Below are positions 41,951 to 48,983 of a stretch of DNA of 48,983 nucleotides, in pieces. The DNA is from JALRAP01 sp046302815. Lineage in GTDB: Bacteria > Bacteroidota > Bacteroidia > AKYH767-A > OLB10. Numbering within the stretch: the first letter of the stretch is position 1; each line of letters begins with the position of its first letter. A model generated the notes under the pieces. The model was given only the letters and a program-made list of their open reading frames with translations, was not told where the DNA came from and searched no databases. Where the stretch lies: positions 1-48,983 of the forward strand of contig JBKCHO010000073.1 of assembly GCA_046302815.1 (NCBI GenBank), given 5' to 3'. The position numbers and the translations under genes were made by a program.

Positions 41951-43273
41951 TCATACGGCAGCTTCCACCATTTGCTTGTAAACATCCCGCCATCCAGACC
42001 AAATTTTGTTCTCTGACAAGGACTCATTGTGCCATAAACTGATGAAATCACCATTCACGGCTCGAACCTCCCGGATGACGGGAAGAATATGATCCATGGC
42101 CTCTTCAGGACGAATTTTCATGTAATATTTCATCGTCGCATCCATCACAGCGAAGGGATGAATCTTCAATGATGTAACTTGCTCGTTGTCGAGATCATAG
42201 AAATAGTAAGGGGTACATATTGATGCCCTGAAACCAAGTTGCAAATTAAGACCCATGGTATAATCATCGTATATGTCCAATTCCACCAGTCGACGGTAGG
42301 TCTCAGGAAGTTTGAGCACCAAGAAGTGCTGCCTACTGCTATGCACTTCGCGCTTGAGGATACGGCTAAGTATCGATAATTCGGTTTTCAATTTTTTAGG
42401 ATCCTTGTTCGAGCCGTATGAAGGATGTATGCCTGTTTCAGCATAGTCGGAAATGGATTGAATCAATGATTGGAACTTCCTTGAATCTACAGGTACATTC
42501 TTATCGTTGACACCATACTCACCCAATAGAAAAAAATAAATTGACTTGAACTTGAATTTTCGTTGTAATTCGAATTGGTATTCGTAAGTATCGTAAGGGT
42601 CCTTTATGAGTCCGAGCAAGGCCTGAGTTCGCTCCCAAAACTCCTTGAAGTCCACATTGACTAACGATCTGGCATAAGCGCCAGCCGTACGCATAAATCC
42701 TTTTTCCAGATAAGCCCACGCGTTGTCGATATCAATTGTGGAGATAAATCGATACTTACGGTTGGAAAAAACCATTTCGGGATAACGGTTTCTCAAAACA
42801 TCTCTAATCATGCCCGCGTAAATATTGACAAGTGGCTTACCAATGAATCCTTTTTGATAGGCAAGACTTTCGGAGCTATCAAACCGATCATGCGAATCGC
42901 GTAAGTGGGGCAAGTATTCCTCATAACGCGTCACCAACCAAAATGACGCAGCAAAAAGATCGAATGGAAAAAGCAATTGCGGATTCGTAGAAAACAAGGC
43001 TTTGACCCCTTGCCAATCGAAAACAGACACCTGTTGGTCTTCTATGCCCTTCTCAAAAAGCAATCGTACAGAACCAATGAATATCTCATCGCCAACGGAT
43101 GCGTCTCCGTAGGAGATTTTAGGACCGGGGAAAGCCGAGAAGGCCTCCTTGGTTTGGACAAATTCATAATCCACACCGACCAAGTCCGACAGTACAAGAT
43201 CGAATGTATAACGCAACCTATTGGTTATGGCTGGAACCAATACGGCCACCTTACTGCGATGTTGACTGCCCAT
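41951..43273 (-). CDS. Polysaccharide deacetylase family protein
   Basis: Protein of 440 residues. The N-terminal half (about 1-165) resembles the DUF7033-type region often joined to these enzymes in Bacteroidota. The C-terminal half shows a NodB-like layout: 'FISTIDIDNAW' (catalytic/metal Asp pair), 'ETGIHPSYGSN' (metal His) and 'SLWHNESLSEN' (late His motif). No signal peptide is visible, so action on a cytoplasmic or lipid-linked sugar is possible. It is translationally coupled (TGAxATG) with the following GNAT/FemAB-like gene. Confidence 0.82.
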   Translation of the reverse strand: MGSQHRSKVAVLVPAITNRLRYTFDLVLSDLVGVDYEFVQTKEAFSAFPGPKISYGDASVGDEIFIGSVRLLFEKGIEDQQVSVFDWQGVKALFSTNPQLLFPFDLFAASFWLVTRYEEYLPHLRDSHDRFDSSESLAYQKGFIGKPLVNIYAGMIRDVLRNRYPEMVFSNRKYRFISTIDIDNAWAYLEKGFMRTAGAYARSLVNVDFKEFWERTQALLGLIKDPYDTYEYQFELQRKFKFKSIYFFLLGEYGVNDKNVPVDSRKFQSLIQSISDYAETGIHPSYGSNKDPKKLKTELSILSRILKREVHSSRQHFLVLKLPETYRRLVELDIYDDYTMGLNLQLGFRASICTPYYFYDLDNEQVTSLKIHPFAVMDATMKYYMKIRPEEAMDHILPVIREVRAVNGDFISLWHNESLSENKIWSGWRDVYKQMVEAAV

Positions 43274-43311
43274 TTGTGTGCTAAGTTATAAATTCGGCAC
43301 ACAATGCAACA

Positions 43312-43998
43312 TCAGAGCCTACCCTCATCCGAAAAACTATAATAATGATCGGATGCAACAATGATATGATCCAACATTTGAACATCGAAAAGATATGCCG
43401 CTTCGGACAACTTTCGAGTGAGTTGTAAATCGGATTCGCTTGGATTCCTGTTGCCACTGGGGTGGTTATGACATAAAATCAAACCGGAGGCCGAACACTC
43501 TACCACCTTCTTGAAAACCATTTTCGGATCCACCACGGTTCCCGTAATACCACCCTTGCTTATCTGTTGGCGCGATATCACATGATTTGCCCTGTTCAGA
43601 AGCAGAATCCAGAACTCCTCGTGCCCCAAGTCGGACAATAGTGGAATAAATATGTCTGCCGCATCCTTGCTGCAAGAGATCTTTATGGTTCGCGCCGCCT
43701 CGGCCAATCGCCGTCTTCTACCCAATTCCAATGCAGCCAAAAGGGTTAGTGCTTTGACCGAACCCATTCCTTTGAAAGAGGCCAAATCGTGTAAATCCAA
43801 TCGTGAAAGCCGGGTAAGATCAAAATCAACCGAGTGTAGGATCTTATTGGCTAGTGTAGTGGCCGACTCCCCTTTGACCCCGTTACGAATAATGATTGCC
43901 AACAACTCGGAGTCCGACAGTGAGGGAGCTCCAAGCTGTTTCATTTTTTCACGAGGTCGGTCGGATGGGGCTAATTGCCCAAGAGAAAAATCGTTCAT
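43312..43998 (-). CDS. radC: RadC/JAB-domain DNA repair protein
   Basis: RadC family protein of 228 residues from the ATG at 43998; the longer frame from 44064 begins within the rpsT terminator. An N-terminal helix-hairpin-helix-like region ('REKMKQLGAPSLSDSELLAI', 'LASFKGMGSVKALTLLA') precedes the JAB metal-binding motif 'LCHNHPSGNRNPSESD' (HxHx7D). Despite its name, the cellular role of RadC is not settled. The length fits the family. Confidence 0.94.
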   Translation of the reverse strand: MNDFSLGQLAPSDRPREKMKQLGAPSLSDSELLAIIIRNGVKGESATTLANKILHSVDFDLTRLSRLDLHDLASFKGMGSVKALTLLAALELGRRRRLAEAARTIKISCSKDAADIFIPLLSDLGHEEFWILLLNRANHVISRQQISKGGITGTVVDPKMVFKKVVECSASGLILCHNHPSGNRNPSESDLQLTRKLSEAAYLFDVQMLDHIIVASDHYYSFSDEGRL

Positions 43999-44023
43999 AA
44001 AAAGCGGATTTTGAAAAGTTATC

Positions 44024-44062
44024 CGAAAAAACAAAAGACCCTTCCGAAGATTCGGAAAGGTC
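44024..44062 (-). terminator. Intrinsic terminator of rpsT
   Basis: A 12-bp stem with one mismatch and a 2-nt loop (44037-44062) is followed on the minus strand by TTTTGTTTTTTC, about 33 nt after the rpsT stop codon. Confidence 0.85.
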
Positions 44063-44094
44063 AATTTGATGCCTTAAAAAAGTGATCGCAGGGG

Positions 44095-44349
44095 TCAGGA
44101 AAGTGCATTAACCATCTTGGCAAGGCTAGACTTTAGGTTAGCGGCCTTGCTCTTATGGATCACATTGTTTTTGGCAAGCTTATCCAACATGGAAGCAACC
44201 TTTGGGAACATTTCAGCTGCCTGCTTTTTGTCTTTAGCAGCACGCATGTTCTTCAGAGCATTCCTCATGGTCTTAGCCTGGTAGCGGTTACGCTCTTGCT
44301 TGGATTCATTTGAGCGGATGCGCTTTTCGGCGGATTTGTGATTAGCCAT
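44095..44349 (-). CDS. rpsT: 30S ribosomal protein bS20
   Basis: Small basic three-helix protein binding 16S rRNA. It begins 'MANHKSAEKRIRSNESKQ', the bS20 signature, and ends 'KAANLKSSLAKMVNAL'. The length of 84 residues is normal. It is transcribed alone, downstream of tRNA-Glu on the same strand, with a strong terminator behind it. Confidence 0.97.
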   Translation of the reverse strand: MANHKSAEKRIRSNESKQERNRYQAKTMRNALKNMRAAKDKKQAAEMFPKVASMLDKLAKNNVIHKSKAANLKSSLAKMVNALS

Positions 44350-44394
44350 TTTTTTGACTTTTAATAGTTTACACCTTTCGGTGGATGAATTATT

Positions 44395-44470
44395 TGGTAG
44401 CCCGTACGGGAATCGAACCCGTGTTTCCTCCGTGAAAGGGAGATGTCCTAGACCCCTAGACGAACGGGCC
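44395..44470 (-). tRNA. tRNA-Glu (anticodon TTC)
   Basis: The minus strand folds into a full cloverleaf. The 7-bp acceptor stem is GGCCCGT/ACGGGCT with a G-T first pair, the anticodon loop CTTTCAC reads glutamate codons GAA/GAG, and the T-arm has the GTTCGAATC core. The 3' CCA is encoded in the genome (44395-44397), which is notable because many Bacteroidota tRNAs need it added. Confidence 0.95.
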
Positions 44471-44546
44471 GGCTACTACTCTTTTTTCAAAGAGGTCGCA
44501 AAATTAATCAATTACGGGCAAATCCGCAATCCATAATCAAAAAATA

Positions 44547-45245
44547 TCATGTAATATCATCGTCTGATTGAAGCCTGAAGCCCAATCGTTTACCTGTACT
44601 TAGAACACTGGAAAGGCTTTTTTCAATCATTTCCTGTACGGATATAACCCTAACCTGATCAAAAGAGGGTGCAACGATATCAAAATCAAGACAGTGGGCA
44701 ACAAGTATTTCACAAATTAATTTGGCATGATGTTCATCGAACAAAACAGTGCCAGGGTCATTGTAAACCAACCCAAGCTGTTTTTTGCCTTCCATGAAAA
44801 AGTGCCTATTCTTATCAACGAACAAGCGGGCAATTAGAACTCCTTGGTCATTCACCCGATTAAATTTCACAGAGTCTGTTAGAAAATTGTACACGGAAAT
44901 CATACCGAAATATCCTTTGCCATGCTCCCCTTTCATAGAGGAGTGCTTCCAAATAGGGTGCCCCTCCGGAAAAGTGAAAGCATCGGAATGGAGCGAGAAA
45001 ATGACGATATCATCCGAAATCCTGAATTCAAGATCCAAACTACCCCTTTCAACAAACTTCACTGCGATTCTTTTGTCGATGTCTATGATGGCGGTTGCAA
45101 TTTCTTGCTCCAGTTTTTTAAGTGACGACTTTATCAAACCGAAAGCCCAATCGGCATTTAGACCCACATCCAGCTTGGAAGTGGCTTTTTCAGACAATGA
45201 CCTTATTATATGGTCGAAATAACTAGGCTTGGTTCCTTCTGACAT
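44547..45245 (-). CDS. Unknown conserved-looking protein coupled to proS
   Basis: Soluble protein of 232 residues from the ATG at 45245, which shares one base with the proS stop (TGATG), a strong sign of translational coupling. No family is recognised. It is mixed alpha/beta with no signal peptide, membrane helix or cofactor motif. Notable parts are 'RISDDIVIFSLHSDAFTFPE', 'GKGYFGMISVYNFLTDSVK' and 'RHFFMEGKKQLGLVYND', suggesting a beta-rich ligand or RNA-binding fold. The longer frame from 45302 would overlap proS by 58 nt. Confidence 0.8.
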   Translation of the reverse strand: MSEGTKPSYFDHIIRSLSEKATSKLDVGLNADWAFGLIKSSLKKLEQEIATAIIDIDKRIAVKFVERGSLDLEFRISDDIVIFSLHSDAFTFPEGHPIWKHSSMKGEHGKGYFGMISVYNFLTDSVKFNRVNDQGVLIARLFVDKNRHFFMEGKKQLGLVYNDPGTVLFDEHHAKLICEILVAHCLDFDIVAPSFDQVRVISVQEMIEKSLSSVLSTGKRLGFRLQSDDDIT

Positions 45246-46720
45246 CAGTATGCTCGTGCAAAAATGACCCTTTGATTGGAGGGATTGCCTGTCAATATAC
45301 AACTGCCCGACTCCAGCTTATTTCCTAATGGAATACACCGGATGGTAGCTTTGGTCAGGTCCTTTATTTTTTGTTCCGTTTCGGAAGTGCCATCCCAATG
45401 AGCAAAAACAAAACCACCCTTGTTATCCAGAATATCAACGAACTCGTCCATCGTATTTGCAGTATGGGTAGCCGTTTCCCTGTAATCAACTGCCTTTTTA
45501 TAAATATTGTCTTGAATATTTTCCAATAAATGGACGATCTTTTGATCAATGCCGGCTGCCTGTATCACCATTTTTTCCTTTGTATCTCTCCGAGCTACTT
45601 CAACACTTCCGTTCTCCATATCTCTAGGTCCAATGGCAATACGAACAGGAATACCCTTTAGCTCATATTCTGCAAACTTCCAACCGGGCTTGTGAGTATC
45701 GCGGTTGTCGTACTTTACAGAAATCCCAACAGCAGTCAACTGAGACCGTATTTGTTCGGCATACTGATTCAAGGCCTGCAACTGCTCATCGTTTTTATAA
45801 ATGGGAACAATTACCACCTGAATGGGAGCCAATTTGGGAGGCAACACCAAGCCATCATCATCTGAATGCGCCATTACCAATGCACCCATGAGACGAGTCG
45901 AAACACCCCAGGATGTCGCCCAAACATGATCCTGAACTCCTTCCTTTGTGGTAAACTTCACATCAAAAGCCTTTGCAAAATTCTGTCCCAAAAAATGGGA
46001 AGTGCCAGCTTGTAATGCCTTGCCGTCTTGCATCAGCGCCTCTATGCAATAGGTCTCAATGGCGCCTGCGAATCGTTCATTAGCAGTTTTGATTCCTTTC
46101 ACTACCGGCAGAGCCATCCACTTTTCAGCGAATTCGGCATAAACACCAAGCATTTTTTCAGTTTCCTCTACTGCCTCTTGGGCAGTTGCATGCGCAGTGT
46201 GGCCCTCCTGCCAAAGAAACTCAGCCGTACGCAAAAAAAGCCTCGTTCTCATCTCCCAACGAACCACATTTGCCCATTGATTGACAAGAATCGGCAAATC
46301 ACGATAAGACTGAATCCAATTTCGGTAGGTATTCCAAATGATGGTCTCAGAGGTAGGTCGAACAATCAACTCCTCTTCTAATTTGGCCTCGGGATCCACC
46401 TCAATTCCCTTGCCATCTGGAGCGTTTCGCAACCTGTAATGCGTTACAACGGCACACTCCTTTGCAAAACCTTCGATGTGGGCAGCCTCCTTGGAGAAAA
46501 AGGACTTCGGAATAAACATTGGAAAATAGGCGTTGCTGTGACCCGTGTCTTTAAACATTTTATCCAACGCCTGCTGCATTTTTTCCCAGATGGCATATCC
46601 GTATGGTTTAATTACCATACACCCCCTCACGGCGGAGTTCTCAGCCAAATCGGCCTTTATGACCAGATCCTGATACCATTCGGAGTAATTCTGCGAGCGA
46701 CTTGTGATTTCTTTTCCCAT
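45245..46720 (-). CDS. proS: Prolyl-tRNA synthetase (archaeal/eukaryotic-type, short form)
   Basis: Class II synthetase charging tRNA-Pro. From the ATG at 46720 it has 491 residues and lacks the editing insertion of the longer bacterial form, as in ProS type 3. Class II motifs are seen in 'RGCMVIKPYGYAIWEKMQ' (motif 1), 'VRWEMRTRLFLRTAEFLWQEGHTAH' region (motif 2, around 45-50% of the length) and an anticodon-binding domain with 'QVVIVPIY'. The upstream ATG at 46795 is rejected: a near-consensus promoter (TTG-N20-GAACTTTG, 46773-46803, minus strand) overlaps it. Confidence 0.95.
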   Translation of the reverse strand: MGKEITSRSQNYSEWYQDLVIKADLAENSAVRGCMVIKPYGYAIWEKMQQALDKMFKDTGHSNAYFPMFIPKSFFSKEAAHIEGFAKECAVVTHYRLRNAPDGKGIEVDPEAKLEEELIVRPTSETIIWNTYRNWIQSYRDLPILVNQWANVVRWEMRTRLFLRTAEFLWQEGHTAHATAQEAVEETEKMLGVYAEFAEKWMALPVVKGIKTANERFAGAIETYCIEALMQDGKALQAGTSHFLGQNFAKAFDVKFTTKEGVQDHVWATSWGVSTRLMGALVMAHSDDDGLVLPPKLAPIQVVIVPIYKNDEQLQALNQYAEQIRSQLTAVGISVKYDNRDTHKPGWKFAEYELKGIPVRIAIGPRDMENGSVEVARRDTKEKMVIQAAGIDQKIVHLLENIQDNIYKKAVDYRETATHTANTMDEFVDILDNKGGFVFAHWDGTSETEQKIKDLTKATIRCIPLGNKLESGSCILTGNPSNQRVIFARAY

Positions 46721-46850
46721 TGGATAATTTTGAAAAGGATAATATTTGGTATGGTATTTGTTTTGATTCTCACAAAGTTCCGAAACTAAACGCACATTAC
46801 CAATCCGGAACCGTTCTCAACAAGGTCTAACCTCTTAAAAATCAACGGCC

Positions 46851-48467
46851 ATGAAACCGTTCATCACAATCCTCGCTGCAGTAGCCCTGTTTTCTGCCTC
46901 CTGCTCATCCTCAAGGGTATCCCGTTCTGGTGACTACGACGATGTTTATTATTCCTCTTCCGACGCACCTAGCCGCGAAAATACCACGGCACCCGAAGAT
47001 TACACGCCTTCTAGACAAAACGATGAGGAAAGCAACGGAACAGAACCTCGTTTCGATTATGGCAACAATGAAAGCAACAGCCAAAACGCACCTAGCGCAA
47101 ACGAGAATGGTTCTATCGGTGGTGGAAACCCAAACTCAACCTATTCCACTTCAGGCGGCAATACTTATGTCACCAACAATTACTATGACCAGGATGACTA
47201 CTACGATTATGCCTACTCATCCAGGTTGAGAAGATTTCATACAAATGTCGGGTTTGGCTATGGTTACTACAGCGACTATTATACCAACTCATATTGGTAT
47301 GATTACAATCCTTGGTCTTACGGGGTGAGCATTTATTTAGGATACCGTTGGTGGAATCCTCGATACACTTTCTATTACAACTACTGCTATACTCCAACGG
47401 GATACTATGGATACAATCCTTGGTATTCACCAGGGTATAACCCATATTTCCATTCCCCATACTATTCCTACTGGGGAGGATACAATCATGGTTACAACCA
47501 TGGCTATTGGGATGGTTACAATGACGGTTTATACGGAAGCTATCACAATCCTTATTACTTCAATAGTTACGATAACTCCAGTTACTATTATGGACCAAGA
47601 GGAAGAAGAGGTGGCAATATCGCAAATGCAGGAGTTACTTCTAACACCCTAGGAAATCTTTATCAGAACACTGGAAGAAATGACACTCCGAAAACTCCCG
47701 CCATATCCAAGCCGGGCACCAGAGATATCACTCCAAGGGTGAATGATAACGGAGATATTCGACCCAGTACAATATCATCTGATCCAAGGCCTATGGCTCC
47801 ATCAAATAATCCGAATGCATTGCCTTCTAAAGGAAACAGCGCTACTGAATCCAATCCAAGGTCAATACACGGCTCAGAAAACCCAGCTGCGGTCTCGCCT
47901 TCCAACCAGAATCCAAAAGGACTCGGAAACGGCTCTGTACCTAGCCGTGCTAACAATAATGACATAAGACCATCTAACAATCAACCTGACCCCAGGCCAA
48001 TGGCTCCAGCAAACAACAACCCTCGTGGTAATAGTTACGAGCCGGATCCAAGGCCAACTGACAATACACCCAAAGGAAACAGCGGTGGTGTTCGACCCGA
48101 TCCAAGACCAATGGCCCCTTCCAATACCAATCCTCGAAGCAACCAAATGAATAATCAATCCGAGTCAAGTCCTTCGAACAATGTTCCCAGAGGAAAAAGC
48201 AACGACATCCGTCCAGAGCCTAGACCAATGGCCCCCTCCAATTCCGCACCTCGTGGAAACAGTTTTGAAACCCGCCCCGATTCAAGACCTTCCAACAATG
48301 CGCCAAGAGGTGGAAGCTTCGAACCTCGACAAGAACCAAGAAATAGTGGAGGTTCTCCAAGAACTCAAACGCCTTCCTTAAACAACCCCTCCCCGAGGTC
48401 TAGCTCTCCTGCTGCAGCTCCCAGAGGAAATAATTCGAGCTCTAGTGGAACAAGAAAAAGCCGTTAA
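46851..48467 (+). CDS. Low-complexity Tyr-rich and Pro/Asn-repeat lipoprotein
   Basis: Predicted lipoprotein of 538 residues: signal peptide 'MKPFITILAAVALFSASCSS' with the lipobox Cys at residue 18. A Ser/Asn/Glu-rich stretch leads to a Tyr/Gly/Asn-rich block (about 110-255, for example 'GYGYYSDYYTNSYWYDYN', 'NPWYSPGYNPYFHSPYYS'). After about residue 300 come imperfect repeats built around 'DIRP' and 'DPRPMAPSNxxPRGNS', ending in a Ser/Pro/Arg-rich basic tail. The composition suggests an intrinsically disordered, surface-exposed or adhesive protein. It is followed 36 nt later by a FadL-like porin gene. No family name can be given. Confidence 0.8.
   Translation: MKPFITILAAVALFSASCSSSRVSRSGDYDDVYYSSSDAPSRENTTAPEDYTPSRQNDEESNGTEPRFDYGNNESNSQNAPSANENGSIGGGNPNSTYSTSGGNTYVTNNYYDQDDYYDYAYSSRLRRFHTNVGFGYGYYSDYYTNSYWYDYNPWSYGVSIYLGYRWWNPRYTFYYNYCYTPTGYYGYNPWYSPGYNPYFHSPYYSYWGGYNHGYNHGYWDGYNDGLYGSYHNPYYFNSYDNSSYYYGPRGRRGGNIANAGVTSNTLGNLYQNTGRNDTPKTPAISKPGTRDITPRVNDNGDIRPSTISSDPRPMAPSNNPNALPSKGNSATESNPRSIHGSENPAAVSPSNQNPKGLGNGSVPSRANNNDIRPSNNQPDPRPMAPANNNPRGNSYEPDPRPTDNTPKGNSGGVRPDPRPMAPSNTNPRSNQMNNQSESSPSNNVPRGKSNDIRPEPRPMAPSNSAPRGNSFETRPDSRPSNNAPRGGSFEPRQEPRNSGGSPRTQTPSLNNPSPRSSSPAAAPRGNNSSSSGTRKSR
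47749..48345 (+). repeat. Imperfect tandem Pro/Arg/Asn repeats within the lipoprotein gene
   Basis: Four copies of a (D/E)PRPMAPxN core occur at about 47779, 47989, 48100 and 48217, interleaved with 'PRGNS/PKGNS' units and degenerate forms (DPRPTDNT, DSRPSNNA). Copies are diverged at the DNA level, with synonymous changes, so the array is old rather than freshly duplicated. Confidence 0.8.
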
Positions 48468-48503
48468 TCAAACCGGAGTCTACAAAATTCAAAACCAACT
48501 TAC

Positions 48504-48983
48504 ATGAAATCCATCATAAAAGGCATGCTAACCACATGCCTTTTTTTACCTACAATTTCTTCTGCGCAAAATGAATTGGATGCTTTGCGCTACAGTCAAG
48601 TTTTTCATGGCTCTACCGCTAGATCCACTGCCATGGGCGGCGCCTTCGGCGCATTGGGTGGCGACTATTCTTGCCTGAGCACCAACCCTGCTGGCTTAGG
48701 AATATACAGAAAATCCGACTTCTCATTTTCCCTTGGTTTCACCGGCCGCGAATATGAATCCGATTTTCAAGGCTCACGAAGGCAAAGTGATCGATTTGAC
48801 ATTGACATGCCGAATCTTGGTGTAGTGCTTGCATCCGGCTCAAAGAAACCAGGCATTGGATCTGGAATTGCTTTCGGAATCGCTTACAACAGGCTGGCTA
48901 GCTTTAACAACTCTATTGAATTCAAAGGCAGAAATGATGGCAATTCCATATTGGATTCATTTACTGAAGAAATTGCACTGGAT
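48504..48983 (+). CDS. FadL/OmpP1-like outer-membrane protein, 3' end cut off
   Basis: Start of an outer-membrane beta-barrel protein; 160 residues are visible before the right edge. A signal peptide ends near 'TISSAQN' (about residue 22). The N-terminal plug 'GSTARSTAMGGAFGALGGD' and 'STNPAGLGIYRKSDFSFSLGF' are typical of Bacteroidota OmpP1/FadL/TodX-type transporters (often annotated as hemin receptors). Alternating hydrophobic strands follow. It lies 36 nt after the repetitive lipoprotein gene and is probably cotranscribed. The full family is about 450-550 residues. Confidence 0.85.
   Translation, partial: MKSIIKGMLTTCLFLPTISSAQNELDALRYSQVFHGSTARSTAMGGAFGALGGDYSCLSTNPAGLGIYRKSDFSFSLGFTGREYESDFQGSRRQSDRFDIDMPNLGVVLASGSKKPGIGSGIAFGIAYNRLASFNNSIEFKGRNDGNSILDSFTEEIALD

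Noticed and set aside
47663..48158. Antisense frames across the lipoprotein repeat region
   Set aside because: They arise from the biased codons of the Pro/Asn/Arg repeats on the plus strand, which explain their length.
47749..48345. Regularly spaced repeats considered as a CRISPR array
   Set aside because: The units are in-frame, variable at third codon positions and translate to a consistent peptide motif; there are no identical direct repeats or unique spacers.

Overview
The window is a gene-dense piece of a chromosome from a member of the Bacteroidota, most likely a Flavobacteriales/Cryomorphaceae-like or related marine/freshwater lineage. This placement is inference. It rests on: two large secreted proteins ending in type IX secretion (T9SS) sorting domains; the Bacteroidota-restricted IPExxxVDY protein next to pyruvate kinase; a DUF4397 lipoprotein; a polysaccharide deacetylase that appears to carry a DUF7033-type N-terminal half; a paired subunit III + subunit IV + SCO + DUF420 cytochrome-oxidase block; and repeated TAnnTTTG (-7) promoter elements, with very short leaders and little Shine-Dalgarno signal. 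Base composition looks even and moderately AT-rich. No insertion sequences, prophage genes, CRISPR arrays or rRNA genes were seen. One tRNA (Glu, TTC) is present. No gene-free stretch exceeds about 300 bases; the longest, 12843-13129, carries the bacilliredoxin promoter.

Layout. 1-4000: purH (cut by the left edge), a MacB/FtsX-type permease, and an unrecognised protein carrying an apparent trypsin-like H-D-S triad. 4130-8979: a T9SS-exported five-haem cytochrome c followed by a large FG-GAP/ASPIC-UnbV surface protein, closed by a bidirectional terminator. 9040-12842: pyruvate kinase and its IPExxxVDY partner, tadA, and a compact three-gene signalling operon (PAS protein, ATPase-only kinase fragment, single-domain receiver). 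13130-15369: bacilliredoxin, plsC and trpS, the last two diverging from a 36-bp palindromic promoter. 15414-19801: aa3/caa3-type oxidase accessory and assembly operon (ctaB, two subunit III genes, subunit IV, SCO, DUF420, small CxxC membrane protein) without subunits I and II. 19811-23803: trhO, an epimerase, a glucosaminidase with LysM repeats, and rnhB with a possible 30-residue membrane protein behind it. 23855-27936: a surface-polysaccharide export/polymerisation block (Wzx, Wzz-like, Wzy-like). 27892-31000: PP2C/SpoIIE phosphatase, lpxD and a DUF4397 lipoprotein.

31025-36072: translation genes typA, efp and the rpsF-rpsR-rplI operon, then a second MacB-like permease. 36167-38994: a small Cys-rich secreted protein and an SGNH + MBOAT O-acetylation pair. 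39040-43998: a HAD nucleotidase, an unknown membrane protein, upp, a GNAT/FemAB-like protein coupled to a polysaccharide deacetylase, and radC. 44095-46720: rpsT, tRNA-Glu, an unknown protein translationally coupled to proS, and proS. 46851-48983: a Tyr/Pro/Asn-rich repetitive lipoprotein and the start of a FadL-like outer-membrane beta-barrel protein.

Most genes are conserved housekeeping functions. The least-explained items are the protease-like protein, the haem-rich T9SS protein, the kinase lacking its phosphotransfer helix domain, the EF-P whose loop lacks the usual modified Lys, and several small or unknown proteins coupled to housekeeping genes. All functional calls come from reading motifs in the sequence; no database search was run.
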